From: Ignavibacteria bacterium
Lineage (GTDB): Bacteria; Bacteroidota; Ignavibacteria; Tepidaquicellales; Tepidaquicellaceae
Direction of reading: 5' to 3'
Assembly: GCA_016704345.1 (NCBI GenBank)
Contig: JADJAH010000025.1
Span: forward strand, 1 to 28,064
DNA: 28,064 nucleotides
A program made the translations under genes and the position numbers. The notes under the pieces are model-generated. The model was not told the DNA's origin. It saw only the letters and a list, made by a program, of their open reading frames with translations, and made no database searches. Position 1 is the first letter of the stretch. Every line of letters begins with the position of its first letter. Below, piece by piece: positions 27,444 through 28,064 of this stretch.

Positions 27444-28064
27444 TCAAAACGTAAGTTCAAACTCTTCACTTCCTGATACTGCTTTAATTCTTGTATGAAG
27501 TTTTTTGGCAGACACATCTGTCGGATACCAATGCCTGCCTGTCTTCACAATAATAAAGAGTCCTTCATCATCTCCCATTGCAACAAATTCTTCGCCGCCC
27601 ACGGGCTCTTCTCAAAGTAAGGCACTCCAAGTTCATCATGAATGTTTTTGCAGAGCTGAACAAGTTGCTTGCTGAAATACCAATCTCGCTTATGCACAGT
27701 ATTGAATCACCGCTGAAGGGATTGTCAGATGAATTGTTCAGATCCTGTCGCGCTATCAGTTCAACAATGTTGCAGTTGTTGTCATAAAAATAGATTGCCT
27801 TTGCATTCCATGATGTGAAAGTCTGCAATAAAAGAATTGTTTTGGAGATTAAGAAGATCCGTTCTCGAAGACATGAAATCCACGGCACTCTCAATTTTGT
27901 TGCACGGAATATTGAATGCAAAAATGATACATCGCCTCAACAGCATCGCTCTCTGCAAATCTTAGGAGGTGTTGCTGATTTGAACCAACGACACTCATCT
28001 CTATTTACTAAAAGGAAGATCGAGTATGCCGGAATAGAAAGCCGATGTGTCTTCTAAATTGTTT
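27444..28064 (-). pseudogene. VOC/glyoxalase-like protein, frameshifted and cut by the window edge
   Basis: On the minus strand the last bases of the window read NNLEDTSAFYSGILDLPFS, the usual 'F-Y---LGLP' opening of a vicinal-oxygen-chelate domain. Later pieces are AMYHFAFNIPCNKIESAVDF, AKAIYFYDNNCNIVELIARQDL, GDSILCISEIGIS, VQLCKNIHDELGVPYFEKSP and GRHWYPTDVSAKKL-like residues, ending SGSEEFELTF at 27444. His and Glu of the metal site are plausible in HFAFNIP and IVELIAR. Five or more frame changes break it up, and the N-terminus lies beyond 28064. VOC proteins include glyoxalases, dioxygenases and resistance proteins; the substrate here cannot be named. Confidence 0.72.

Noticed and set aside
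1..28064. tRNA, rRNA, transposase or phage genes
   Set aside because: I looked on both strands and recognised no tRNA cloverleaf, ribosomal RNA stretch, transposase or integrase motif; a covariance-model search could still find a small RNA.

Overview
The window looks like chromosomal DNA from an AT-rich member of the Ignavibacteria/Bacteroidetes-Chlorobi group. The main clue is a set of secreted proteins ending in type IX secretion system (T9SS) type A sorting tails of the NYPNPFNP...GREVATLVN style. Large Asp-box propeller and beta-helix surface proteins, a dockerin-like ending of the kind common in Ignavibacteria, and weak Shine-Dalgarno sites agree with this. Taxonomy is inferred from protein style only.

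Layout. 1-1790 (minus): a frameshifted polytopic membrane protein (DUF4153-like) behind a YkgJ-type CxxC-cluster protein. 2081-3001: an intact ferredoxin-nitroreductase fusion. 3216-5844: a long Asp-box beta-propeller with a T9SS tail. 6063-12122: two propeller-like T9SS proteins followed by a large beta-helix T9SS protein. 12268-13218: a small T9SS protein. 13313-14131 (minus): a class II glutamine amidotransferase. 14407-16253: the overlapping pseudouridine catabolism pair psuK-psuG. 16532-17005: a BsuPI-like lipoprotein. 17394-21853: a second propeller plus beta-helix pair, paralogous to the first. 22099-25055 (minus): a heavily frameshifted beta-helix protein with a dockerin-like C-terminus. 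25507-27227: a full-length but scrambled SWIM zinc-finger gene. 27250-27442: a tandem repeat with hairpins. 27444 to the right edge (minus): a frameshifted VOC/glyoxalase-like protein.

The propeller and beta-helix genes are only 8 and 14 nt apart in the two units, so each pair is probably co-transcribed and both products exported together. The signal peptide of the propellers and the last two thirds of the beta-helix genes are nearly identical between units, while the middles have diverged. This is a mosaic pattern suggesting gene conversion or domain shuffling of surface proteins.

Between genes there is a family of composite repeats built around 7-bp units (AATTARA/AATTARG), with GC-richer flanks that can form a hairpin. 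The same heptads sit inside the coding sequence of four T9SS tails, where they encode NYELRIRNF.

Reading frames are broken in most genes, often by one base in a homopolymer and including housekeeping genes. Much of this is probably sequencing or assembly error, worst towards the two ends, so 'frameshifted' here does not have to mean 'dead'.
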